Assembly: GCA_946482165.1 (NCBI GenBank)
Contig: CAMLQS010000008.1
Coordinates: forward strand, 1 to 37,706
Origin: an uncultured Verrucomicrobiota bacterium
GTDB lineage: Bacteria > Verrucomicrobiota > Verrucomicrobiae > Opitutales > Opitutaceae
DNA: 37,706 nucleotides
Direction of reading: 5' to 3'
Part shown: one piece after another, positions 4,758 to 13,600 of the stretch
Layout: the number at the start of each line of letters is the position of its first letter
How positions within the stretch are numbered: the stretch's first letter is position 1
Program-made: the position numbers and the translations under genes
The notes under the pieces: model-generated
The model's input: the letters and a program-made list of their open reading frames with translations, nothing else
The model's database searches: none
Told to the model about the DNA's origin: nothing

Positions 4758-5385
4758 ACGGCTTCTCGCTCTCGAGCGGGAAGCCAACCGCCTCTACCAA
4801 GCCAAGCGCGACGCGCCCGTCGTTCCCCTCGAACGCCCCTACCAGAAAGGCTGGATCAAAACCTTCGCGCTTACGCCCGAGGTGCTCCGGCGTCCCGACG
4901 CGGAGGTGTTCCGCTCCGTGCTTCTCAAGATCAACACCCGCCTCTGGGCGAGAACGCGGGAGTTCCTGAATCGTCATGGAGATCCGCTCGTGCTGCGCCC
5001 CAGAGTCATCGGTCTCCGCGAGTGGAACGGTCTTCGCTGGCCCGCCAGCCACCGGCGGCTCCTCGCCTTCGGCCACTGGGAGGCGGGCGACACGGGTCAT
5101 ATTCATCTTCGCCCCTGGTTCCGCCGGAGCCACCGTTTCACCGGCTACACCGTGCACCGCCCTTGGTGGCTGCGCGAAGATATCCAGCCCCACCTTATCA
5201 CGCATCAACGCGTCAACTTGCCCGACGTTGAAACGCGCCTCGCCGAAATCGAAGCCGAGCTGGAACACACCCAAGGCCGGCATCGCCTTTCGTGGCTGCA
5301 TGGACGACGGGTCCGCTGGCGCGAGCGAAAGAGCTTCGCCGATCAATCTCTGGAATCCGCCGCCATCGATGCGGACGATACCTGA
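4723..5385 (+). CDS. Unrecognised basic protein of the TROVE/RtcB island
   Basis: I do not recognise this 220-residue protein. It starts at ATG 4723 inside the end of the HNH gene (35-bp overlap, different frame), so the two are probably translated together. It is rich in Arg, His and Trp, has no signal peptide or membrane segment, and contains HIHLRPWFRRSH and VHRPWWLRED in the middle and a short helical, charged stretch (about 165-185: VETRLAEIEAELEH) near the end. The many aromatic and basic residues would suit nucleic-acid binding, but this is inference. The tight coupling to the HNH gene suggests a partner, inhibitor or specificity subunit of the nuclease. Confidence 0.7.
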   Translation: MTLLRKQTSRDKRLLALEREANRLYQAKRDAPVVPLERPYQKGWIKTFALTPEVLRRPDAEVFRSVLLKINTRLWARTREFLNRHGDPLVLRPRVIGLREWNGLRWPASHRRLLAFGHWEAGDTGHIHLRPWFRRSHRFTGYTVHRPWWLREDIQPHLITHQRVNLPDVETRLAEIEAELEHTQGRHRLSWLHGRRVRWRERKSFADQSLESAAIDADDT

Positions 5386-5470
5386 CTCTTTAATCAGGCA
5401 TTCATCGCACCGCGCGCTACACCGGCGCGCATATATTCATTAAGCTAACACTCAACTTACCGTATCCATC

Positions 5471-7015
5471 ATGAACATGCAGATCAAAGCCCGCGACCTC
5501 ATCTCCGCCGGTTGGCACGAGGGCCGCCGCATCGGTCCGGCCCTTCGCCGCGCCCGCGACCTCGAGGATTCCGGCCTCGGCCGCGCCGACGTGCTCGCGC
5601 GCCTCGAGCAGGAATTCCCCAAGCAACTCGCCGTCATCCTCCCGCGCCACGAGCCGGCGCCGCTCGCGCTCGCCGTCGAGGCCGAGACCTCCGAGGAGGC
5701 GATCAACGTCGCCGCCGCCCGCGCGCGCATGAACGAACTTCTCCACTCGCCCGTGATCCATCGCGGCGTCCTCATGCCCGATACCTGCCCGGCCGGCGGC
5801 GGCGCGGCCACCATCCCGGTGGGCGGCGCCATCGCGGTCGAAAACGCCATCATCCCGGGCGCGCACTCGGCGGATATCTGCTGCTCGATGTTCGCCACCT
5901 TCTTCCCGGCCAATCACCCGACGGAGGAGCTGATGGATCATCTGCAAAAGGTGACGCACTTCGGCGCCGGAGGCCGCCCGCGCGGCAACCAGTTCACCTC
6001 GCCCGTGCTCGACGAGCCGGTGTGGGACAATCCCTTCCTCAAGGGCCTGCGCTCCCGCGCCCAGGATTTCCTCGGCACGCAGGGCGACGGCAACCACTTC
6101 GCCTACATCGGTCGTATCCGTTTTACGGATGCGCAGCGCGCCGCGATCGAATCCGCCGGATACGACGATCTAGCGGAATGGATCGTGCGCCGCGACGGCG
6201 AATTCAACGTCCTCGTGACGCACCATGGTTCGCGCGGCCTCGGCGCCGATCTCTATAAGCGCGGCCAGGTCGCCGCGCGCAAGTGGTGCGACGAAAACGC
6301 CAAGGACATCCCCGACGCCGCGTGCTGGCTGCCCGCGGACTCGCCCGAGGGCGCGGACTACTGGAACGCGCTCCAATACATCTCCCGCTGGACGCGGGAA
6401 AACCATGCGCTGATCCATGAGAACGTGCTGCGCCGCATCGGCCAGCGTGCGCTCGTGCAGATCGGAAACGAGCACAACTTCGTGTGGAAGCGCGGCGACG
6501 TGTTCCTCCACGGCAAAGGCGCCACGCCCGCCTGGCGCGACGCAAAGGGCCGTCCGCTGCTCGGGCTCATCCCGCTCAACATGGCGCGCGAGATCCTGCT
6601 CGTGCTCGGCGCGGACAACCCGGACTACCTGTCGTTTTGCCCGCACGGCGCCGGCCGCAATCTTTCGCGCTCGGCGATGCTGCGCCCCTACAAGGACGCC
6701 GACGGCGAGCTCGACCCGGCGCGCGTGAAGGCGGCGCTCGAAGCCACCACGGCGGGCATCGACGTGCGCTGGTATAACGGCGCGCCCGACCTCTCGGAGT
6801 CGCCGCTCGGCTACAAGGACGCCACGAAGGTGAAGGCGCAGATCGCGCGCTTCGGCCTCGCGACCGTGGTCGGCGAGATCGAGCCGCGCGGCTGCATCAT
6901 GGCCGGCGAGGCCGAGGAGCCGCATTGGGCAAAGGCGCGTCGCGAGAAGCGCGCGGCCCACAAGGCGGCCCGTCGCGACGGCGCGGTGGATGTCGTGCAA
7001 ATCGCCGAGGAGTGA
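5471..7015 (+). CDS. rtcB: RtcB-type RNA ligase
   Basis: The 514-residue protein joins RNA ends bearing 2',3'-cyclic or 3'-phosphate to 5'-OH, using GTP and Mn. Expected metal ligands are visible: D135-x-x-C138 in DICCSM, H209 in GDGNHF, H251 in THHGSRGLG, H335 in NEHNF, and the nucleophile that takes up GMP, H392 in CPHGAGRNLSR. The first ~90 residues (AGWHEGRRIGPALRRA) are an extra helical N-terminal region not found in the short E. coli form (408 residues). Two usual glycines are changed (DIGCGM to DICCSM, GGGNHF to GDGNHF), so this is a divergent subgroup. No PrfH or RtcA gene is next to it. A second in-frame ATG lies two codons downstream; no clear ribosome site is seen. Confidence 0.9.
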   Translation: MNMQIKARDLISAGWHEGRRIGPALRRARDLEDSGLGRADVLARLEQEFPKQLAVILPRHEPAPLALAVEAETSEEAINVAAARARMNELLHSPVIHRGVLMPDTCPAGGGAATIPVGGAIAVENAIIPGAHSADICCSMFATFFPANHPTEELMDHLQKVTHFGAGGRPRGNQFTSPVLDEPVWDNPFLKGLRSRAQDFLGTQGDGNHFAYIGRIRFTDAQRAAIESAGYDDLAEWIVRRDGEFNVLVTHHGSRGLGADLYKRGQVAARKWCDENAKDIPDAACWLPADSPEGADYWNALQYISRWTRENHALIHENVLRRIGQRALVQIGNEHNFVWKRGDVFLHGKGATPAWRDAKGRPLLGLIPLNMAREILLVLGADNPDYLSFCPHGAGRNLSRSAMLRPYKDADGELDPARVKAALEATTAGIDVRWYNGAPDLSESPLGYKDATKVKAQIARFGLATVVGEIEPRGCIMAGEAEEPHWAKARREKRAAHKAARRDGAVDVVQIAEE

Positions 7016-7027
7016 GGCGTCGCGTTC

Positions 7028-7065
7028 GCGTCGGGCGCCGTGATCGAGATCGCGGCGCCCGACGC
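7028..7065. terminator. 13-bp perfect hairpin between convergent genes
   Basis: 7028-7040 pairs perfectly with 7053-7065 around a 12-nt loop. It lies between the stop of rtcB (+) and the stop of yjbQ (-). No T-run follows on either strand, so it may slow or end transcription from both sides or protect the 3' ends of the messages. Confidence 0.5.
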
Positions 7066-7068
7066 CGC

Positions 7069-7485
7069 TCACTCGCCCATTACCGTCACGACGATGCGTC
7101 GGGCGTGCGGCGCGGCGCGATGCTCCCAAAGAAACACGCCCTGCCAGGTGCCAAGCAGCAGGCGGCCCCGGCCCACCGGGATCGTTTCGCTCGTGCGAGT
7201 GAGAGCCATCTTGATGTGGCTCGGCATGTCGTCCGGCCCCTCGAGCGTATGAGTGAAATGCGGGTCGTTCTCCGGCACGAGGCGTTCAAGCCAGGCATCC
7301 AGGTCGCGCCGCGCGCTCGGATCGGCGTTTTCCATGATGACGAGCGAAGCGCTCGTGTGTTGGCAAAAGACGTGGGCGACGCCGGTTTTCACCCGCGAGC
7401 GGTCAACGACCGCGCCGAGTTTTTCAGTAAACTCGCGCAAGCCGGCGCCGTGGGCCGGGAGGGTGATCGTTTCCTGATGAACCAT
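7069..7485 (-). CDS. yjbQ: YjbQ/UPF0047 family protein
   Basis: The 138-residue protein matches the YjbQ family over its full length: GVAHVFCQHTSASLVIMEN (His-Thr-Ser core) and, near the end, GTWQGVFLWEHR. YjbQ proteins form small trimers. They are annotated as secondary thiamine-phosphate synthases, but their main cellular role is not settled. The gene is transcribed toward rtcB and ends just after the shared hairpin. Starts at ATG 7483-7485. It is a common housekeeping gene and is probably not part of the RNA island. Confidence 0.88.
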   Translation of the reverse strand: MVHQETITLPAHGAGLREFTEKLGAVVDRSRVKTGVAHVFCQHTSASLVIMENADPSARRDLDAWLERLVPENDPHFTHTLEGPDDMPSHIKMALTRTSETIPVGRGRLLLGTWQGVFLWEHRAAPHARRIVVTVMGE

Positions 7486-7550
7486 GCGCAGAAAAAACGA
7501 AGCGCCGAGCCGGCTTCAGGCAAGCGCATGCACCGCGCCCCACGCGGACG

Positions 7551-8489
7551 TTAGAAGCTCACCGAGAACCGATCTCCACCAACTCCGAGGCGGCTGGCGG
7601 AGCCGGAAAGCGAGTTTTCGCGATCCAATCCGCGCGCGACGCTATCCCGCAATGAGGTTAGGCCGCCATGCGTTTCCACCGAGGGATTGTCCGCCATGGC
7701 CAACAGGACGCGGGCGTGACGGGGGTTTCGCACCTCCATCTTGAGCGCAGGCTCGATGGCAAGGTCGTCCACATGCGCGTCGCCGTCCCGGCCCGAAGCG
7801 GGTGCGGCGGCGAGGATCATGCCGGGGTTCTCGGTCCGCACCGCGGCGAGGTTTTCGGCAATGGTGTTTTCGGAAGGGGTGGGCGCAGGAGATGCCGCAC
7901 CTAGCTCAAGCAACGAATGCACGAGAGGGATGGCTACAGGCTCGGATGCAGCCGGCGCGGCGGCGAGAACGGACGCCACGCTGCCGGATGCTTCGATCAG
8001 GGTGCTCGACGGCGCGGGCGAAGCGTCGGCGACTTCAGTCGGATTCGCTAAAGCCGCCGCGGCTGAAATGTGATCGGCCAAACGCGGATTGGCGCTTGCA
8101 ACCAAACCGGAGGACGGCGGGGCGGAGAGGGTCGCCGGGGCTTTATCCAGACGCGCGATTGCGGAGGACGAACGACCGTTCGGAACCGACGGCGTCGAAG
8201 AGAATGGCGACTGGGAGCGAACGACCATCAGGGCAAGCAACGCGGCCGCGGCGGCGGAAGCGGGAAGGCCAAGCGGCGCAAGGCGGCGCCCCCATATTGC
8301 GAGCCCCAGCCACCACGGTTTCGGCTCCACGATCGCCGCGAGCTGTTTGCGGTGCAGGCCTCGCTCGAACTCTTCCCAGAACGCCTGGTCGGGCCGCTCC
8401 GCGCGCTTCACACGCAGGAGGGCTTCAAGGGTGGGCTTGCCAGCGGCGGCGGGGGCGGCGGAACGCTTGTCGTCGTTGGAATGGCTCAT
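7551..8489 (-). CDS. Single-pass membrane protein coupled to the ECF sigma factor (putative anti-sigma factor)
   Basis: The 312-residue protein has an N-terminal cytoplasmic part (about 1-68, including LEALLRVKRAERPDQAFWEE and RGLHRKQLAA), one transmembrane helix (about 71-90, LGLPASAAAAALLALMVV) and a long Ala/Pro/Ser-rich outer part. Its ATG overlaps the TGA of the sigma gene by 4 bp (8486-8489), so the two are translated together. Size, topology and coupling fit an anti-sigma factor that holds the sigma at the membrane, but no known anti-sigma motif (for example HxxxCxxC) is present. The ending GVGGDRFSVSF suggests a short beta-structured tail. Confidence 0.65.
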   Translation of the reverse strand: MSHSNDDKRSAAPAAAGKPTLEALLRVKRAERPDQAFWEEFERGLHRKQLAAIVEPKPWWLGLAIWGRRLAPLGLPASAAAAALLALMVVRSQSPFSSTPSVPNGRSSSAIARLDKAPATLSAPPSSGLVASANPRLADHISAAAALANPTEVADASPAPSSTLIEASGSVASVLAAAPAASEPVAIPLVHSLLELGAASPAPTPSENTIAENLAAVRTENPGMILAAAPASGRDGDAHVDDLAIEPALKMEVRNPRHARVLLAMADNPSVETHGGLTSLRDSVARGLDRENSLSGSASRLGVGGDRFSVSF

Positions 8490-9211
8490 GAGCTCAGGTA
8501 GATTTGCAATTCAGCTTGGAGCAGTTGCTTGGCGTAGTGGAGACGGGAACGGACGGTGCCCACCGAGGTGCCGGTGATCTCGGCGATTTCCTCATGGGAG
8601 AGGCCATCGATCTCGAACAAAGTCACCACGGTGCGATGCTTGATAGACAGTTTCTGCATCGCCTCGTTCAATTTAAGTTGAAGCTCCCCGAGGCAGGCCG
8701 CGCGATCCGAGGAGTCGCCGGAGTCGGCAAGTTGGTCGATCAAGCCGGCGACCGGCTCTTCGTCGCGGATCTTCTCAAGGCTGAAGAATCGACGCAGTTT
8801 CGCCTTTTGCAGGTGATTCAAGGTCCCGTTTACCGCGATGCGGTAGAGCCAGGTGAAAAACGCGGCTTGGCCTTGGAACCGATTGATCGACTGGAACGCC
8901 TTGATGAAGGCATCTTGGGTGAGGTCGGCGGCGTCCTCGCGATTGGATGTGAGATGATAAACGACGCTCCAGATCCGTTCGCGATACTTCCTCACGAGAT
9001 CGTCAAAACGCGCGACCTCGCCGGCCTGCACCCGTTGCACGATCAGCCAGTCGGCTTCCGCCTCCTGCCGCCGATCTTGGGCGGCGGGAGAGGCGGCGGG
9101 CGAAAGGGCCTTGGCCGGAGCGTGCATGATCGCGAAGTCGGGAACGGTGACGGCTTTGAATCTTTTGGCAACGCGCCGCAGCGGCGCACCTCCTGAAAGA
9201 GCCCCCGGCAT
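8486..9211 (-). CDS. ECF-type RNA polymerase sigma factor (RpoE-like)
   Basis: The sigma-2 region is visible at about residues 58-125 (VARFDDLVRKYRERIWSVVY, then NREDAADLTQDAFIKAF and TWLYRIAVN), and the sigma-4 region near the end (LSHEEIAEITGTSVGTVRSR). ECF sigma factors direct RNA polymerase to stress or envelope promoters. The frame is open to ATG 9211, but the first ~28 residues look poorly conserved; ATG at 9127 (MHAPAKAL) is an alternative start. Neither has a well-spaced ribosome site. Its partner overlaps the stop by 4 bp. Confidence 0.88.
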   Translation of the reverse strand: MPGALSGGAPLRRVAKRFKAVTVPDFAIMHAPAKALSPAASPAAQDRRQEAEADWLIVQRVQAGEVARFDDLVRKYRERIWSVVYHLTSNREDAADLTQDAFIKAFQSINRFQGQAAFFTWLYRIAVNGTLNHLQKAKLRRFFSLEKIRDEEPVAGLIDQLADSGDSSDRAACLGELQLKLNEAMQKLSIKHRTVVTLFEIDGLSHEEIAEITGTSVGTVRSRLHYAKQLLQAELQIYLSS

Positions 9212-9238
9212 ATTCCGGAAGCCTCGCCCTGCCCGCCA

Positions 9239-10261
9239 CTACCGCAAGGCCATTACTTGAGCACGAAGCACGAGAGGGAGCGCGGCGAGATGTTCGATCG
9301 GCGGCAAGGCCGCGTGGCGTGCAAGCGCGGCTTCGGCCGGGGCGAGTTCGCGCTCGATCTCGGCGATCACGGCATCGAAGACGGCAAATTCGCGCATTTG
9401 CGCCAAGCGCAGATCCAAGCGGGGTTCCGCCTGGCCGAGCAATTCGGCCTCCAATCCGGCGCGTTCGGCCGCGGGAAGCCGATCTCGGAGAATAAAGAGC
9501 GGCAGGGTGAGTTTGCCGCTCGCCAGGTCGGTGCCGAGGGTCTTGCCGATGCGTAGTTCACGACCGAAGAAGTCGGCGAGATCGTCGTAAATTTGGTAAG
9601 CGATGCCGAGGTGGCGCCCGAAGCGGGCGGCATCTTCGACAAACGCGTCGGGATGACCGCCCAGCCGGGCGCCAAGGGCGCAGGAAACGCGGAAGAGTTC
9701 GGCCGTCTTGAGGTCGATGACGCGCTCGTAGTCGGCGCGCGTAACGGTGACGCTGCGGCGACGGAGCGTCTGCATGATCTCGCCGGCGCATACGCGGCGC
9801 GTCGATTCGCTCACCGCCCGGCAAACCTCGGGCGTCGGGAAAAGCGCGGCCAGATGCAGGGCATGGGCGAAAAGCGCATCCCCAAGCAGAACGGCGGCGG
9901 CGGAACCGTATTGGCGGGACGCCGTGGGCCGGGCGCGCCGAACATCGGCCCCGTCCATGATGTCGTCATGCACGAGCGTGGCGAGGTGCACGAGCTCGAC
10001 GACGGCCGCAACCTGCACGAGGTCCGGCGAGGGAGCGCGGTCCGCTCCTTGCCAGCCGCTAAAAAACACCAGCGCCGGACGGATGCGCTTGCCGGAAGTA
10101 TCGATGCAATAGTCCGCCATCTCGCGGATCTCCGGCTCGAACGCCGCGAGTTGTTCGCGCAGAAACGCGTCAAGCGCGGCCATGTGCGGCGCCACACGGG
10201 AAAAAACCCCGGCGAAATCGCGGGCGGGAACAGGTGGCTGGGCGACAGCGGAAGCAGTCAT
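9239..10261 (-). CDS. ispB: Polyprenyl (octaprenyl-type) diphosphate synthase
   Basis: The 340-residue enzyme adds isopentenyl diphosphate units to an allylic diphosphate to give the long side chain of quinones. Typical marks are GKRIRP (57-62), the first Asp-rich motif D99-D-I-M-D103, GDALFAHA, the second Asp-rich motif D226-D-L-A-D230 (QIYDDLAD), and GKTLGTDLASGKLTLPL. Length and motifs fit trans-type long-chain synthases such as IspB/HepT. The chain length cannot be told from sequence. The ECF sigma gene follows 27 bp downstream. Confidence 0.88.
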   Translation of the reverse strand: MTASAVAQPPVPARDFAGVFSRVAPHMAALDAFLREQLAAFEPEIREMADYCIDTSGKRIRPALVFFSGWQGADRAPSPDLVQVAAVVELVHLATLVHDDIMDGADVRRARPTASRQYGSAAAVLLGDALFAHALHLAALFPTPEVCRAVSESTRRVCAGEIMQTLRRRSVTVTRADYERVIDLKTAELFRVSCALGARLGGHPDAFVEDAARFGRHLGIAYQIYDDLADFFGRELRIGKTLGTDLASGKLTLPLFILRDRLPAAERAGLEAELLGQAEPRLDLRLAQMREFAVFDAVIAEIERELAPAEAALARHAALPPIEHLAALPLVLRAQVMALR

Positions 10262-10593
10262 AAGACGACGTTGTGTTGACGGTTAACCACCGTAACGGGC
10301 GGCGCAATCCCGGCGCGATGGAAACTGTTCAAGACTGGGCGCCGTCTTCGAAAGAACCGGCGCTTTGCCAACCCCCTGCGCGGGGCTCGTTGAAATACCT
10401 TGAGGAAGACGTGTCTCGCACCGCTGCCCGACCTGCACCCAAGCCGCCGAGAACCGCCAAGGCCCCAGACTTGGACGCGAAGACGCGAGGGACACGGAAG
10501 ATTACTTAACACCTATAAAAACAGTCACTTGCCATTCCTCCACAATGAATTTCCGAACGGATGCCGACAGACTGAAAGCGGCGCTGCGCGGAC
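10262..10593. other. Intergenic region, no gene seen
   Basis: About 330 bases between the polyprenyl synthase start and the terminator of the giant surface protein gene. The short frames here have no protein-like sequence, and I found no tRNA or riboswitch. The synthase promoter should lie here on the minus strand. Confidence 0.5.
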
Positions 10594-10626
10594 AAAAAAG
10601 CCCCGTCGCTTGGAACGCGACGGGGC
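10594..10626 (-). terminator. Terminator of the giant surface protein gene
   Basis: On the minus strand, a perfect 10-bp stem (10617-10626 with 10600-10609, 7-nt loop) is followed by six Ts (10599-10594). It lies 35 bases beyond the stop of the large gene. Confidence 0.85.
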
Positions 10627-10660
10627 GGTTGGGGGGGGACTGTTTCGAGCTCGGACGCGA

Positions 10661-13600
10661 TCAGTAGCTGACCTTGAGGCGCAGGAACCGGCGTGCGGTG
10701 AGGGAAACGGTGTCGGTGACCGTCACAGGGCCGGCGGTGTTCTGGACCCCGGTGCTGGGGTTGTTCGCCGTGGCTACCGTGGACCACGTCGCGAGGTCGT
10801 TGGAACCTTCCACGGCGTAGGTGAGCGTGCCGTCCGCGATGCGGGTGTAGGTCAGGGTAAGGAAGTTGCCGGATCGCGCGACCGTGAGCGGCGAAGTGCC
10901 GGCGACCATCGGGTTGCCGTTGGTGGCGTATTCGAGGAGATTGCTCAGCCCGTCGCCGTCCGGATCGGCGCTGTCGGCGCCGTTGCCGGAATTGGACGTC
11001 GAGCCGAAGTTTGTCTGGCGCCACGACTCGAGAGCGGTGGTCGTCTGCACCCCGATGGTGACGGAGAGCACGCCGCCGGAAGCGCTGAGCGTGCCGCCGA
11101 AGCCGGAGGGGACCGAGCCGATGACGAAGTTGCTCGTGCTGACCGGCGAGGTGCTGGAGAGGAGCGTGTAGGTGCCGATTCCGAAGCCCGTCAGGCCATC
11201 GAGGTTAATCGTGGTGGTGCCGGCGACGCTGAGGGAGCCGTTCAACTGAATGAGATCCGAGGTGCCGGGAGCGCCGAGCTCCATGTTCAGGGCGGCCCCG
11301 CTGCTCAGCGTGAGCTGACCGGCAATGGTGAAGGTGCCGATGCCGCCATTGCCGGGCGCGAGCGCGCCTCCGGAGGCGACGACGACGTCGCTCGAGAGCG
11401 AACCGACGCCGCCGAGCGAGCCCGCGGAAACCTGGGTGACTCCGGTAAAGGCGCTCGCGCCGTCGAGGGCGAGCGTGCCGGCGCCGTTCTTCACCAGCGT
11501 GTTGCCGCCGGTGTTGCCCGCCGAGGCGATGGCGCCGGCGTAGGTGAGCTTGATGCCCGAATCGACCCAGAGCGTGCCGGTGCCGCCGGTGGAACCCGAG
11601 ATCGGGCCGAGACCGATGCCGCGCTTGGGGTTGAGCACGAAGTCGGGCGTGGTGGTCGTCTGGAGCGTGCCGCCGTTGAGGATGATTTGATTCGGGAACG
11701 CCGAGATCGGCGCCGCGGGAGCCCCGACGGTTCCGGCGGCGCCCGTGCCGGCGAAGGGGCCGATCAAGCCGAGCTTGGCATCGGACGAAACGCGAAGGAT
11801 GCCGCCCTCGATGATGGTTCCGCCGGTGTAGTTGGTGACATCGCCAGTCGCCTCGAAGGAGCCCGCTCCCTTTTTGCGAAGGGCAAACAGGTTTTGATTC
11901 GCGCCGACTTGCTGCTGCGCGGCGGTTCCCACGATCCCGAGGTGGCCGGCGAAGGTGTTATCCACGCCCGTCGGAACATTGAGCGTCAACTCGCTGACGT
12001 TGGTGTTGTTGTTTTGGACCGATCCCGTGCCGGTGTAGTCGGAGCTCAGATACAGACCGGCGATCTCCTGGCGAATGGTGAGGTTGGGCGGGGTCGATGA
12101 GTCGCCCAAAAGCAGCGTGCTGTTGTGGCTGCTTCCGCTGGCGCCCAGGGTGACCACCGTGGTCGCCGGCAGCCGGCCATAACGCGTGAGGTTCAGGGTG
12201 CCGGAACGAATGTTGGTCGCCCCGGTATAGGTGTTCGCCCCGGCCAGCGTCTGGCTGCCATACGTGATCGTGGAGTTGCCGGTGTTAAAGACCGACTTGT
12301 CGACCACCAGATTGAGATTTCCGCCGATCGTGCCGAAGAAGGGCGAATTCGCCGCGCCATCGCCGGTTCCGGCCAGGATGAAATCCACGGGCGCGCCCCC
12401 GGCGCTGTTGGTCACCTCGCCGCCGGACGGATTGAAGGTCAGGGTGCTGATCGTGAAGGCGCCGGCGACATCCGAAAAGCGGTTCTCCGTCGCGGTCCCG
12501 CCGACGCCGTTGAAGTCGAACTTCGCCTCCGGGGCCAGCATGAGCCGCGGCCGGTTGGCCCACGAGGCACCTGTATCAAGTTTAAGGATACCCCGGTTGA
12601 CTCCGAAGATGGTGGTGTTGGAGGAACTGGAAACCGTCGCGGCGAGCGTGGTGTTGCCCGTGCCGTTAAACGCGATGCCCGCGATCGTGGACGATCCGGA
12701 CGCGCCGTTGCCCACGGTTTGCGCGCCCTCGATGCGGATGTCGCCGGGACCGTTGTAGGTTATCCAGCCTTGGTTGGTCCCGGCGGCGCCGGGATTGCTG
12801 ATCGGCGTCCGGATGGTCACTCCGGCGGTATTGAGCGAGTGGACGACGACGTCCTCCGCGTTGGAGTCGGCGGTGCCGGTGATTTGGTCTCCGGCCAGAA
12901 CGATGGGGGACGAGCCGCTGAACAACAGGCCGTTGCTCGGGTTCAGCGAAGTGCCGGCGTTCGTCACCGTCCTGGCCGCGCCGCTGGTGTTCCGAAGCTC
13001 GAGCGTGTTGGTTTGATGCCCGGTGATAGGTTCGTCGGCGGAGAGATTGAGCAGGACGTTGTCCGTCGTCGGCGCCGTGTCGTAATCCGGGCCCGAAGCC
13101 ACGGAGAGCTGCTCGGAAGCCGACAGCAGGCGAACGCCCTTTCCCGCTTCATAGGTGGCGAAACCGGCGCCCGTGCCGGTGTCCGAAGTATCCGCCAAAG
13201 CCCCTCGGATAACGGGGGCCTGGGTCGTGCCCAAGGCGGCGCCGCCCCCCGCGACCGCGTGCAGGAAACCACCTCCGGCGGTGGGCGCCGTGGCGATGTT
13301 GATCGACGCCACGCCGGCTCCCGGCGCGGAGCCGAGACCCGTGCCGCGAAACAGGCTCGTGGATCCGTTTAGGTTGCTGCTTCCGAAGTTACGGGACTTG
13401 ACGGAGCCGAAGTTCAGCGTCGCGGGCTGCGCGGGGTCGGCGACCACCGTCACGATATTCAAACCGCCGCTCTGCGACGCGTGGTTCGCGTCGGCGGATC
13501 CGCTCGCCGGTCCCATCGCGCCAAAAATCGCCGATCCCTCGAAGGTCTGGCTGCGGGGAGCCGCCACGCCGACGCCCGAAAGCTCGAATTCACCGTTCCT

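Noticed and set aside
1047..7015. Prophage or integrative element with its own integrase
   Set aside because: No integrase, capsid or transposase gene, and no tRNA-derived attachment repeats were found at the borders.
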